Source: Ahaetulla prasina
Lineage: Eukaryota > Chordata > Lepidosauria > Squamata > Colubridae
Assembly (NCBI RefSeq): GCF_028640845.1
Contig: NC_080539.1
Location: forward strand, 102,636,554-102,700,553
Direction: 5' to 3'
Length of the DNA stretch: 64,000 nt
Positions 1-10,916 of the stretch are shown one piece after another. Position 1 is the stretch's first letter; each line of letters begins with the position of its first letter. A program made the translations under genes and the position numbers. Below the pieces are notes generated by a model. The model had not been told where the DNA came from, ran no database searches, and saw only the letters and a program-made list of their open reading frames with translations.

Positions 1-2684
1 GTGTCAGATGGGTTTGCTGATCACGTACCTGGCTCCTTGCTGCGTGACAGCTGCCCTGCCCGAGCTCCTGGAGGTGCTGGCTGGGGTGGCAGTTGAGACC
101 CCCAGACTTTTAGTCATGGGGGACTTTAACCTGCCATCGTCCGGCTCGTCATTGACGGCAGCTCGGGAGTTCATGGCTTCCATGACGGCCTTGGACCTGA
201 CCCAAGTAGTTGATGGTCCTACTCACATTGGGGGTGGCACTCTGGATTTGATTTTTCTCTCTGGTCAGTGGTTGAGAGATCTGGACTTAAAGAAAATAGT
301 CATTGAACCTTTGTCATGGTCAGATCACTCTCTTCTTCACCTGGACTTTCTGACCGCCATTCACCACCGCAGGGAGGCGGAGCCGATATGTTGGTTCCGC
401 CCCAGGCGCCTGATGGACCTGGATGGGTTCCGGACGGAGCTTGGGCCATTTCCTGAGGGTCTGGCTCACGGCTCGGCTGAGGAACTTGTTGCGGCCTGGG
501 AACAGGCCGCGGCGGGGGCCTTAGACCGTGTCGTGCCTTTGCGGCCTCTGACCCGGCGCAGGCCCCAACCGGCTCCTTGGTTCTCCGAGGAGCTGAGAGG
601 GATGAAGCGCCGGAGAAGACGCCTAGAGAGTTCCTGGAGGTCTAGCCGTTCGGAAGCTGATCGGACACTAGTGAAGTCCTATACCAGGACTTACCTAGTG
701 GCATTGAGGGAAGCGAGGCGTAGCTACGCCTCCTCCCTCATTGCATCGGCAGATAACCGCCCAGCCGCCCTGTTTCGGGTGACTCGCTCCCTCCTACACC
801 AGGGGGAGCGGGATGACCCGTTGCAGGGACGTGCTGAGGAGTTTAACGGTTATCTATACGATAAAATCGCTCAGCTTCGGGATGGTCTGGACCAAGATTG
901 CGGTGATGCGGGTGAGATGCTCGAGGGTGGTCTTGGTGACATTGTTTGGGATGAGTTTGACCCTGTGGCTCCCGAGGACATGGACAGGTTGTTGGGTAGG
1001 CTGAATGCCACCACGTGTTTACTGGACCCGTGCCCCTCTTGGCTGGTGCTGGCCACTCAGGAGGTGACACGAGGCTGGCTCCAGGCGATTACGATCGCTT
1101 CTTTGGTGGAGGGTGTCTTCCCGGCCGCCTTGAAAGAGGCGGTGGTGAGGCCCCTCCTTAAGAAGCCGTCCATGGACCCAGCTGTTTTAGGTAATTATCG
1201 TCCGGTCTCCAACCTTCGCTTCGCGGCGAAGGTTGTAGAGAGTATGGTGGCATATCAATTTCCCCTGCACCTGGATGAAACTGTCTATCTAGACCCGTTC
1301 CAGTCCGGTTTTCGGCCCGGTTACAGCACGGAGACGGCTTTGGTCGCGTTGGTGGATGATCTCTGGAGGGCCAGGGATAGGGGTTGTTCCTCTGCCCTGG
1401 TCCTATTAGACCTCTCAGCGGCTTTCGATACCATCGACCATGGTATCCTGCTGCGCCGGTTGGAGGGATTGGGAGTGGGAGGCACCGTTTATCGGTGGTT
1501 CTCCTCCTATCTCTCCGACCGGTCGCAGTCGGTGTTGACGGAGGGGGCAGAGGTCGGCCCCGAGGCGCCTCACTTGTGGGGTGCCGCAGGGTCGATCCTC
1601 TCGCCTTCTGTTTAACATCTACATGAAGCCGCTGGGTGAGATCATCAGTGGTTTCGTGTGAAGTACCAGCTGTATGCGGATGACACCCAGCTGTACTTTT
1701 CTACACCGGACCACCCCAACGAAGCTTCAAGTGCTGTCCCGGTGCCTGGAGGCCGTCGGGTCTGGATGGGGAGAAATAGGCTCAAGCTCAATCCTCCAAG
1801 ACAGAGTGGCTGTGGATGCCGCATCCCGGTACAGTCAGCTAAATCCGCGGCTGACCATCGGTGGCGAGTCATTGGCCCCGATGGAAAGGGTCCGCAACTT
1901 AGGCGTCCTCCTGGACGAACGGCTGTCTCTAGAAGACCATTTGACGGCCGTCTCCAGGAGAGCGTTCTACCAGGTTCGCCTGGTACGCCAGTTGCGCCCC
2001 TTTCTGGACCGGGATGCCCTATGCACGGTCACTCACGCTCTCGTGACGTCTCGCCTGGATTACTGCAATGCTCTCTACATGGGGCTCCCCTTGAAGGGCA
2101 TCCGGAGGCTGCAGTTAGTCCAGAATGCGGCTGCGCGGGTGATAGCTGGAGCCCCTCGTGGCTCCCGTATAACACCCATCCTGCGCAGACTGCACTGGCT
2201 ACCTGTGGCTTTCCGGGTGCGCTTCAAGGTTTTGGTGACCACCTTTAAAGCGCTCCATGGCATTGGGCCGGGTTACTTACGGGACCGCCTACTGCTATCG
2301 AATATCTCTCACCGACCCGTGCGCTCTCACAGAGAGGGTCTCCTCAGGGTGCCGTCAGCGCGGCAATGTCGTCTGGCGACGCCCAGGGGAAGGGCCTTCT
2401 CTGTGGGGGCCCCCACCCTCTGGAATGAACTACCCCCCGGACTTCGTCAGCTTTCGGACCTCCGGACCTTCCGCCGCGGGCTTAAAACATATTTATTTAA
2501 TTGTGCAGGACTGAGCTAGATTTTAAATTACTGGTTTTAAATTGGGTTTTATTCTATTTTTAATTCTAAATTAACGGGCTTCTTAGAATAAGTTTTTTAA
2601 CTGTTTTTTATAGTGTATTTATGTGTTTTTAAATGCCTGTACACCGCCCTGAGTCCTTCGGGAGATAGAGTCATAAATGCACTA
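1..2684 (+). mobile_element. CR1/L2-type LINE, near-complete ORF2 and 3' UTR
   Basis: The open frame 8-1615 holds the C-terminal half of an AP-endonuclease (GDFN at about 118-129, SDHSLLHLDF at about 322-351) and the first part of a reverse transcriptase ([33 protein letters not shown]). A frameshift just before the GVPQGS motif moves the rest to other frames: the YADD catalytic box is at about 1676-1687, and the C-terminal domain runs to 2519 (TSRLDYCNALYMG, FRVRFKVL, LWNELPPGLRQL). The 3' UTR ends with the ACCGCCCTGAGTCCTTCGGG block. The left end is cut by the window. It sits in or next to the ABRACL intron in the opposite orientation. It is non-functional as read because of frameshifts. 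Confidence 0.93.
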
Positions 2685-3084
2685 CTGAAAGACCAGAAGA
2701 ACCAGATTGGTTATAAATATAGTCACTAAGAATTGACACCAACTTGATAGCACATAAACAATAATTTATATTCTGTAACAAACTTATCAGACTGGCTTGA
2801 AGCAAAAGCCTTAACCGCTTCCTTTAATGTTTGAACTTTGCCAGAAGTTTACTTAACTCTTTATTGATTTTCATCCAATCTACTCCGTGTTTTAAGAACA
2901 AAATCTCGTATCTTTTAAAATTGAGCTTTATCTGCAGGTTTTCCTACATTGCAGATTTTCCCCATTACAGTGTCTTCTGGAAATATTAGACCAATATACA
3001 TTGGAAATTATGTCAGTTATATTCTACCACATTTGGAGTCTATTAATTTTTTTATTCCTTCTACAGCCATTTAGTCATACTTAC
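2685..3084. other. ABRACL intron, nothing assigned
   Basis: AT-rich DNA between the LINE and the ABRACL exon. A stop-terminated run of about 40 codons on the - strand (about 2825-2955) was inspected; it does not match the missing ABRACL residues and is treated as chance. Confidence 0.5.
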
Positions 3085-3145
3085 TTTTGGTCCCCAGCCG
3101 TCGAATTTCTTCAACTAACAGGTTGATTTCATGTTCAACATTCAT
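3085..3145 (-). CDS. ABRACL: ABRACL first coding exon (partial gene)
   Basis: Reading the - strand from 3145, ATG opens MNVEHEINLLVEEIRRLGTK and one base of the next codon, then a GTAAGTATG donor at 3084. Just upstream is an acceptor, TTTATTTGTAG, placing the exon start at 3151 with a 6-nt leader (GTTACA). The peptide matches the N-terminus of ABRACL, a small (about 81-residue) Costars-family protein tied to actin and cell migration, with only conservative changes. It is too short to be found by ORF length. In human, as I recall, ABRACL lies next to REPS1 in divergent orientation, and the same arrangement is seen here. The remaining coding exon(s) were not found in 1-3084, most of which is a LINE, so they probably lie beyond the left edge. 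Confidence 0.88.
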
Positions 3146-3151
3146 TGTAAC

Positions 3152-3840
3152 CTACAAATAAATTATTGTTGCCTTATAAATTTGTTCCTGTTTTCTTTCA
3201 TAGTCAGAACAAGTACTGAGTTTTTAAAAGAAGTTTCATGTGCACTTAGGGACACAATGAATGCATGTTGGGGAGGGGTCCTTTTTATCAGTTCACATAC
3301 CCAAATTATCTTCCTTGTTAAGTGGCTTATGTATTTGGAAGTCAGATACATTGCTACACATTCTGCAAAGGAAAGTCTTAAAATGCATGTGGTACCTGTA
3401 ATATGTAAAGCATTTACTCATGTTAAAAATCTTAGCATTTAAAATGCCTTTACATTATGAAATGTAGCAAAAAGGGGCTGTTCTGTCATGAATAGTATAA
3501 CAACTATTTAAAGTATTACATTTCTCTGAAAAGCACATGATTCTGCATTTAAGGTAATTCTTCCCTTCCCTCCCTCTTCCCCCCCCACCCAGTAAATGGA
3601 GATTTGACAAAAAAAAATACCTCAGCTGCCTCTTTTGCTGTTTGCAGACCAAATCTAAGGTTATTTTTCTACTTTAAAGTATAACACATTTGGGAAAAAG
3701 AACTACGTACCTTACTTTTCATATAATACACTGAATTACCAGTACAAATGCAGAAATTCAGCATAACTTCACCATGACTTAATGAAAACAAAACTTGAAA
3801 AGCTGCCACCCCTTGTAACTAGCTTTCTTCAACAGACTTC
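3152..3840. other. ABRACL intron 1 (part), no recognisable element
   Basis: AT-rich sequence with a C homopolymer (about 3581-3589). No repeat or exon recognised. Confidence 0.5.
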
Positions 3841-4190
3841 TACAATAGGCCTTGATTTACAACAATTGGCACCAGAATTTCAGTTGCTAAAGGGTTGTTA
3901 AGTGAGTCATGCTTGTTCTTATGACCTTTTTGCCATGAACATTAAGCAAATCACTGCAGTTGTAAGTGAAAAATGCAGTCAGTAAACTAATCTGGCTTCC
4001 CCCATTGACTATGATTATCGGAAGCCAGCTGGGAAGGTTGCAAACAACAAACACATAACCCTGGGATGCTGCAACCATTGTAAATAATGCCAGTTGCCAA
4101 GCACTCTAATTTTGATCATGTGACTATGGAAAGGCTACAAAGTTCATAAGTACAAGTTGTAACTTACTTTTTTCACTGCTGTTGTAACAT
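3841..4190. mobile_element. Tigger-like (TcMar) non-autonomous DNA transposon, decayed
   Basis: Contains the internal blocks shared by this window's Tigger-like family (CTGGCTTCCCC CATTGACT, TTGATCATGTGACTATG, TTGTAACTTA). The termini are degraded and no clear TA duplication remains. Confidence 0.65.
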
Positions 4191-5194
4191 CCAATGGGTG
4201 CTAAACAAATGGCTATATATAGACTACTGGTTAACAGTTTTGTAAACCTATTAATAAGATCCATCTCAAAGTGGTATAGTATCATAAACATTGGTATCTA
4301 CCATAGCATCCAGACTCTGCCAAAATACCACCTCTTCAAAATCTTCTCCATCAAATGGCATTGCAAGATAGCGTTACATTTATATAAACTAGTTCAAGCA
4401 AATAGGGTGGGAGGGGGTTTGGGGGTTTTTTGGTTTGTTCTTTGCTAACCAATGGCAGTTTCCTGACAGACTATACAAAATCTGTGTAAGGATCCACCCA
4501 GGTAAGAGGACTGTGCCTGCTTCATCTTGCAGCAGTTACCTTCGGAAAATCTCAATATTAATCAGAAATCAGACCCTAACAGATTTTTGGCTGTCAGTCT
4601 TACACATCTCTCCTACAAGTCTTTTTCACTAAAATCAACAAGAACTTGCCTTTTTTTAAAAATGAGGTCTCAAAATTTAAATTTTATATTCATGTCTAAT
4701 GAGTAGTTCATCAAATTTGATGGGACTTAAACCTAAGAAACTTGTATGACTGCAGCCCAGGCAAGCAAGCTCTTTCTTATAGTTCCACACTAAGTACGGG
4801 ATGTTATTAACACAGTGAACAAACATGTTTTGTTTCACTTCAAAGAGCAGAGATGAGGAAGCAGGTGATAATTACTTAAGTGTGCATATTATTTCAAACG
4901 TTAAGGGAATGTTTTTTGTTTACCTTTTCAAAAAGTTATAGAGCAAGTGTAACTGAATCCTGACTTAAGATGCTTCCTTTCTCCTAAATGAATAAGAATG
5001 CCAAGCAATAGCATGCAAATGCCTGATTAATTTCCAGTAGTCTTTTACATTTATTACAGGAGAGAAAGGAACCTGATACTTTTCATTGGCTTCGTGGCTT
5101 AAGAATATATTCATTTCTGAATTCTTTTGTTTGCAGCTAGGATAGGAACAGCGTGATGAGTAATTTCCTTTCTGGTGCAATACATACCCTAATT
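4191..5194. other. ABRACL-side intron or intergenic DNA, nothing recognised
   Basis: No exon, tRNA or known repeat was recognised on either strand. Confidence 0.45.
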
Positions 5195-5395
5195 TGGTCA
5201 TATGTGTTTGTGTGTGAGTGACTGACTGCCTGACAAGCCAGGCAATTTTCTAGGTAAGATTTCAGAAGTGATTTGCCATTGCCTGCTTCCTGGGGCTGAG
5301 AGTGAATGACCGGCCCAAGGGCACCCAGTTGGCTTCATACCCGAGGCAGGACTAAACTGGTCTTCAACCTGCTGCTTTAACGGCTGTATGGCTCT
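5195..5395. mobile_element. SINE-like fragment
   Basis: Contains the pattern TTTGCCATTGCCTGCTTCC, then GGCCCAAGGGCACCCAGTTG and GGCAGGACTAAACTGG, which recurs diverged at 9160-9290 and 43880-44110. I know this pattern from squamate interspersed repeats; the exact family is not assigned. Confidence 0.45.
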
Positions 5396-5459
5396 AATGT
5401 GGTTTGGGGAGTTTCTGTATTCAGCTAAGGAAAGCTTTCAACAAGTTGAAGGTCTTCTC

Positions 5460-6420
5460 TGCACCTTTCTCGCTCGAGCTTGGCAAAAAAAAAAAAAAGC
5501 TTTTACCTGTTCCTAGGTGCCCCACCGGCTTCTCCCGCATCCAGAGATGGGGAGAGGCTGGCAGAGAAGGCGGGCAAAAAGGAAACAAGCCGCGGGAGGG
5601 AAACGCAACTTTGCAAAGGAAGGGAGCGTGAACCGTTTGCGTAAAAAGCGACTGGGCGCAGGTCCAGCGGCTGGGCAAGCAATGGGATAAATGACTCCAT
5701 CCCCAAGCAAGCCTGCTTCTCTGGAAGCAAGTCTTCGTCTCTGTAGGTAGGGCTCTGTAGGTAGGGTAGCTGTAAGCAATACAGCCTCTAGGGCTGCAGC
5801 CCTCCCGCTGGCCAATTGCGCAAAGCAAAATATCAGCTGCGCTGCCGGCTGTTACTGGTTCTTGTGCCCGTCTGGGACCCCCACCCACCCCGCCAAGCAA
5901 TCGCCGGCGCCTGCCAAAGTGGACTCTCTCCGAGAGAGAAGCATCCTCGGAGCCGAGGACTTCCCCCTCCAAGGTGGATTCTCCTGCCTTGCCCTTACCA
6001 TCCGCGTGGAGGATCACATGGCGCCGGCGCGGAAGTGCCGGCTACCGCCACCTCGTCTTCCCTCCTCCTGACAAAGAGCTCAGATCCCCGGGCTCGGAAA
6101 ACACGAGCTCCACGAAGCGGACTTTTAACTCCGCGGCTCCCCGCTGTCAGCTGCACGGGGACACCCTGCGATTTTTGCCCTGCCGTTCTCCCGCGCCTCG
6201 GTTGCCTGACTGTGAGGATATGCCCACTCCAGCTCACCTCGATGGACTGACTTACCTCTAGAGAAGAGAAGGAGCGGCGTTCAAAGCCAAGTACCGGGAG
6301 GAAGTGTGGCTCTGAAAGAGTGTCAGAAGGAGGAAATCTGTGACCAACCTCCCCACCCCCCTCGAGACTGAAAGTGAGCGGAAGGAGAGGTGCCGCCCAC
6401 ACGCCTGTAGCAAACGCTTC
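5460..6420 (-). promoter_or_regulatory. CpG-rich block, probable ABRACL promoter and noncoding exon 1
   Basis: A GC- and CpG-rich island in AT-rich surroundings, about 2.5-3 kb upstream of the ABRACL coding exon on the - strand. It has a good - strand splice donor (CTAGAG then GTAAGTC, last exonic base 6256) and another at about 6237 (CGAG then GTGAGC). The position fits a 5' noncoding exon of ABRACL at about 6257-6400. Long open frames here (for example 5421-6017 on the - strand) follow from GC content and are not supported as genes. Confidence 0.5.
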
Positions 6421-6427
6421 TGGGGAG

Positions 6428-7352
6428 GCGAGGGGTTAAGATCGAGGCTTGGTTAAACTGATGGCACCTGAGAATAAGCTCCGTTTGCCAAGTGGGAAAA
6501 CGCCAGTCTCTTGGAACAGGGCTAGGTCACACCTGTGTGCTCGTTACCTGATGCAGCATCCTTAAATGACTTACAGGTGTCAATCAGCCTCGCATAGATC
6601 AGAAAACAATGGCCGAATGTTGAAATCACCTCCCTGTAATATTTTTTTTAACCAGGCTTTTTAACCAGCCACCTCCCTAGAGTCCTTAAATGATGAACAT
6701 TCATGAGCCTGATGGAGGCTCATGAATGATTGTAAATTGAGGACTATCTGCTTTTTGCCCCAACTTCAGGACTGCAGCCCTGTTACAAAGCATATGTCTT
6801 TCTGCAGGGTCTTTAAAAGTAGGCTGCCATAATTAGCTCCTATTTTGTCAATTTATATTCTGTCTAGTAAGGGGGACAGCAAATGAGTACAGTAACGTCC
6901 TAACAGTTCACTGCAGGATATATTAAGGTCCAGTAATTGGTGGATTTCAATCACTTCTCAAGATATGAGCTGGCCCTTGGGGGAGAGGGTGAGTTTTACA
7001 AATGGTTAGAGAAGTAAATTTATCTACCTGTCAAAACCATTAAATATAGCTACTGCTCTTGCAAAGTTGGTGAGACTTAGTTGTCTGACCATTGCAGAAA
7101 AAAAAAATGTACCCAATTGACAGGTTACTTTACAGAGAGCTTAGTACATATTCTCAAGTAATCTTAGTGCTGCTTTAGTGATAACAGATTAAACCAGGAT
7201 CTCTGGAGGCATTTGTTGACCTATATAATATCTGAGAGACAAGCTGCAAGCAGATTATTAGAGCAAACCCAGTATGGCTAGAGAAAGCAATATTGCGGAA
7301 CTCAAACTTTCAAAAACAGCTTATATCCCATGGGTCTGATGTGCAGGTTGTC
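6428..7352. other. Intergenic DNA with a perfect 12-bp hairpin
   Basis: Mostly unassigned. A perfect hairpin (ATTCATGAGCCT arms, GATGG loop) lies at 6699-6727, and GAGGACTATCTG at about 6738-6750 looks like the end of a Tigger-like element. Confidence 0.45.
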
Positions 7353-7422
7353 TTTGCTGGCTGAGGGATTCTGAGAGTTGAAGTCCACAAGACTTAAAGT
7401 TGTCAAGGTTGGAGACCTCTGG
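7353..7422. mobile_element. Half copy of the foldback hAT MITE
   Basis: Matches the right half of the 135-bp foldback MITE found at 25112, 31929, 48698 and 57590 (GCTGGCTGAGG, GAAGTCCACAAGACTTAAAG, GTTGGAGACCTCTG). The left arm is missing. Confidence 0.7.
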
Positions 7423-7811
7423 TTTAAAAGAAGGCTGATCTCATCTTTCTTCAGTTAAGCTGTTGCTGCTTTTCTCCTGTGGTCATGTTAGTTCAGTAGC
7501 ACAAATCGGAACAGCAATAAAAAAAAAATCAAATTACTGGAAAGGTAGCATGCACACAGTGGCCAAAAGTTGCTGGACACATTTCTGTTCTTGCCATTTC
7601 ATCATAGTGATTGCTTGACCAAGTGAGCCAGATCATGCATTCAGCAAGGTTTGTAGAGAAAAGATGGACAATATATCTCCAATAGAATGAAAAACCCAAA
7701 GTTAAAGCCCAGACATAAAAGGAGACACCACCTTAAAAATCAATTAGCGAGGCAATGGCAACTTAACATTACAGGGATATGATGGCTGTATCCCATGATT
7801 CATTCATGATA

Positions 7812-8555
7812 CAGGTAGTCCTTCATTTACAATCATTCATTTAGTGATCCCCTGAAGCTACAACAGCACTGGAAAGAAAATGACTTGTCACCATTTTTCA
7901 CACTTATGACCATTGCAGCATTCCCAAGGTGACCTGATCAAAATTGAGACACTTGGCAACTGACATTGTATTTACGATAGTTGCACTATCCCAAGGCAGG
8001 GGTGAAATCCAACAGATTCTGACAGGTTCTGGAGAACTGGTAGCGAAAATTTTGAGTAGTTCGGAGAACCAGTGGTGGAAAATTTGGGTAGTTTGGAGAA
8101 CCGGCAAATACCACCTCTGGCTGGCCCCAGAGTGGGGTGGGAATGGAGATTTTGCAATATCCTTCCCCCAGGAGTGGGGAGGGCATGGGGATTTTGTAGT
8201 ATCCTTCCCCTGGAGTATGTGGGAATGGAGGTTTTGCAGTATCCTTTCCCTGGAGTGGGGTGGGAAGGAGATTTTGCAGTATCCTTCCCCTGCCATGCCC
8301 ACCAAGCCACGTCCACAGAACCAGTAGTAAAAAAAATTGGTTTTCACCACTGTCCCAAGGTCATATGATCACATTTTGCAACCTTCTACAAGCAAAGCCA
8401 GATTCTCTTAATAATTGTGTTACTATTGTAACTGCAGTGATTCACTTAATTCTGTCAAGAAAGGTTATAAAATGAGGCAAAATTCACTTAGCAACTGTCT
8501 TGCTTAGCAATGGAAATTTTGGTCTCAATTGTGGTCATAAGACAAGAACTACCTG
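7812..8555. mobile_element. Tigger-like transposon with nested hAT element
   Basis: Begins CAGGTAGTCCTTC and ends GAACTACCTG, flanked by TA on both sides (7810-7811 and 8556-8557), as expected for a Tc1/mariner-type insertion. A hAT-like element (7997-8352) interrupts it, so the Tigger-like copy is older. Confidence 0.8.
7997..8352. mobile_element. hAT-like non-autonomous element with 8-bp TSD
   Basis: Terminal inverted repeats CAGGGGTGAAATCC and rc CAGTGGTGAAAACC, flanked by the perfect 8-bp duplication TCCCAAGG (7989-7996 and 8353-8360). Inside, a degenerate unit of about 40 bp (GGAGATTTTGCAATATCCTT-like) repeats about four times between 8140 and 8290. Confidence 0.85.
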
Positions 8556-8621
8556 TAATGAAATTTTCTCTTCAGTAAGTATGCATAGGATTACTTTGCA
8601 CTTTCTGCTGGATTCAATGAC

Positions 8622-8993
8622 TGTCAAGGTTCCAGAAAAACCTCCTCTGCATAAAAAAAAACCTCAGAAGCCATTGTCTTTCAGAGTTCTTTACTAGCAT
8701 AAGGAAACTGGCACACGATGAGTGAAATTCCAAAACTGAACTTCCGGATTCTTTTCCCAGTTATACAAACCCCAAGAGTCCCACCCCCCTAACCCCTTTG
8801 CTGGTCACATGGTCCCACGTTCTCCCAGTTCATTCGAATATCTTCCCGCCACTCCTCCTGCAGATGTGAACACCATCCGACCTTGACCGCTTGAAGAATG
8901 TTACCATACCCCTCAACCCCCCTTCTTCCCCTCAGGGGAAAAATGTGGCAGAGTCTGGAACCCTAAGGCCTAGTATGGTTTCCAGGCCTGACA
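8622..8993 (+). mobile_element. Solo LTR of an LTR retroelement, with 5-bp TSD
   Basis: 372 bp starting TGTCAAGG and ending CCTGACA, flanked by the 5-bp duplication ATGAC (8617-8621 and 8994-8998). A TATA-like TTATACAAA lies at about 8761-8769. A second, 355-bp copy is at 44855-45209. No internal coding region is attached, as expected after LTR-LTR recombination. It could be a Gypsy or endogenous retroviral LTR; the strand is by TATA orientation. Confidence 0.8.
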
Positions 8994-9159
8994 ATGACAC
9001 TATCAGAAGTACATAGGATCCACTATATCCATTTGCCCATATTTTTCTATATTATCATTCCAAGTCAATGTGCCGCAGGCTGGTCTTTTCAATGAAGATT
9101 ATGGACAATAATTGACCATGGTGGTCCAGCAATGGGTGGAAAATAAATATGTTTTTTCA

Positions 9160-9290
9160 CTTTCTAGTCTAGAACTGAGAAGCAGTAGCTGGCCCAAAAT
9201 AACTCAGCTGGGTTTCCTGCCTAAAAGAAGACTAGAGAACCTGGTCTGCTCATAGGCTAGCACTTTAACCATTATAACAGTAATTCTGTA
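9160..9290. mobile_element. SINE-like fragment
   Basis: Diverged match to the 5195-5395 repeat (AGTAGCTGGCCCAAAATAAC, then CTCAGCTGGGTTTCCTGCCT). Family not assigned. Confidence 0.4.
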
Positions 9291-9328
9291 TATAGATAGA
9301 TAGATAAATATAGATAGATAGATATATA

Positions 9329-9466
9329 GCTGGGAAGGTTGCAAATGGCAATCACATAACTGTGAAGCTCTGTGACTGCTGTAAGTTCAAGGCGGGTCAA
9401 GTTTTTTTAGCATGGTTGTAACTGGTTGCTAAAGGAATGGTTGTAAGTCAAGGACTACCTGTAACG
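9329..9466. mobile_element. Tigger-like element end fragment
   Basis: Ends GTAAGTCAAGGACTACCTG, the family terminus, followed by TA. It is preceded by an imperfect GATA repeat (9292-9328). Confidence 0.65.
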
Positions 9467-10067
9467 CATAAATGGTTCCCAATTTAAATTGAATTCCAAA
9501 GAAGGAATGATATGGTAATATTAGCAAGAAGCATAAAGTGTCTTGGGAACTGTTATCATATACAGAGCCAACTCTCCATATGTCTGTGCTGGAATTTTGG
9601 GGTGGGGAGTGAAAAGGCTGGCTAAGCTTGAATTGCTGATGGGGTGGAACCAGTTGAAAGGAAATTCTCTTCTCAGTTCTGCTCAAGATTCCTCCACAAG
9701 CTGGTAAGAATATAACCTTTAGCAATGCTTAATAGAAATTTTTACCCGGAAGGTAAAAGAAAAATCACCTGGAAGGAAAGAAAAAGCCAACATTTAAAAT
9801 TAATGTCATTAATGGGAGTTGTGAGGCATTATAAATTTATTACATACACAACATAACATCACAGCTGCCAGTTCTTTAGCTGGTGTTGACTTTCACTGAT
9901 TCAGCAGCCAGACTGGGCATGCTTCATCAGCAACAGGAAGAAAATAGTGAAGATCAACTCGAGTGGTAGAGCTCAGGGGCAGCGGGGCAGCAAAATGGCA
10001 TAGATTTTAGAAGATAGATATAGGCATAGAAGATAGGCAGGTGAGAACTATAAAGCCCATGTTATCA
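9467..10067. other. Intergenic DNA, nothing recognised
   Basis: No gene or named repeat recognised between the Tigger-like end and the 3.5-kb TIR element. Confidence 0.45.
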
Positions 10068-10214
10068 TACCGTATATACTCGAGTATAAGCCGAGTTTTT
10101 CAGCACGTTTTTTGTGCTGAAAAGCGCCCCCTCGGCTTATACTCGAGTCTACGTCTCGATGTACTTCGGGAACCCCGCACAGGAGACGCCAAAGAGGCGG
10201 CGAGATCGTCCGCG

Positions 10215-10800
10215 GATTTGCCCAAGGCTGAGCAGTTCGCGCGGACCGAGCCAAGCGGTCCCAGTCCAGCGAGCGGTGAAAGCGGGCGGCGCTCGGCATG
10301 TCGGGAAACCTCCTCCCTCAGCCGAAGGCTGGCGGCTCCCCGCCCGCCGCGGACCGAGCCAAGCCGGTCCCAGTCCAGCCGAACGGTGAAAGCGACATGC
10401 CGGCGCGCTCGCTTTCACCGCTCGGCTGGACTGGGACCGCTTGGCTCGGTCCGCGCGGGCGGGGAGCCGCCAGCCTCGGCTGAGGGAGGGAGGGTTTCCG
10501 ACATGCCGAGCGCCGCCCGCCACCGCTCGCTGAACTGGGACCGCTTGGCTCGGGTCCGCAGTAACTCCCGCCAGGCTGTGCCACGAGGAAACCATTTAAA
10601 GCCCAGCTTCTGAAGCACGGAGGAGAAAGCAAGCCCTGGCGGTGCAGTGAGAGGCGGGCGGGGAGCCGCCAGCCTTCTCGGCCGACGCTTTCACCGTTCG
10701 GCTGGACTGGGACCGCTTGGCTCGGGTCCGCGCGGGCGGGGAGCCGCCAGCCTTCTCGGCTGAGGAGGAGGTTTCCCCGACATGCCGAGCGTCGGCCGAG
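10215..10800. repeat. GC-rich inverted-repeat array, unit 1
   Basis: The module ACCGAGCCAAGCGGTCCCAG occurs forward at about 10247 and 10352 (one-base change) and as its reverse complement at about 10430, 10540 and 10700. A second pair is inverted too: a 5'-leader stretch with CAGAAGCTGGGCTTTTAAAT at 10869-10888 and its complement at about 10595-10612. The array could fold into long hairpins. It is duplicated at about 11925-12510. Confidence 0.75.
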
Positions 10801-10916
10801 AAGGCTGGCGGCTCCCCCCCCGCCCTCTCACTGCACCGCCAGGGCTTTCTTTCTTCTCCCTCCGTGCTTCAGAAGCTGGGCTTTTAAATGGTTTCCTCAC
10901 GGCAGGCGGGAAAAAG

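Noticed and set aside
8..1615. 535-residue frame as a host gene
   Set aside because: It is LINE endonuclease and reverse transcriptase with a frameshift before the GVPQGS motif.
2825..2955. About 40-codon - strand frame as the missing ABRACL exon
   Set aside because: Its translation does not resemble the Costars domain.
5421..6017. 198-codon - strand frame in the CpG island
   Set aside because: No similarity recognised; long frames are common in GC-rich DNA, and a noncoding first exon is the simpler reading.
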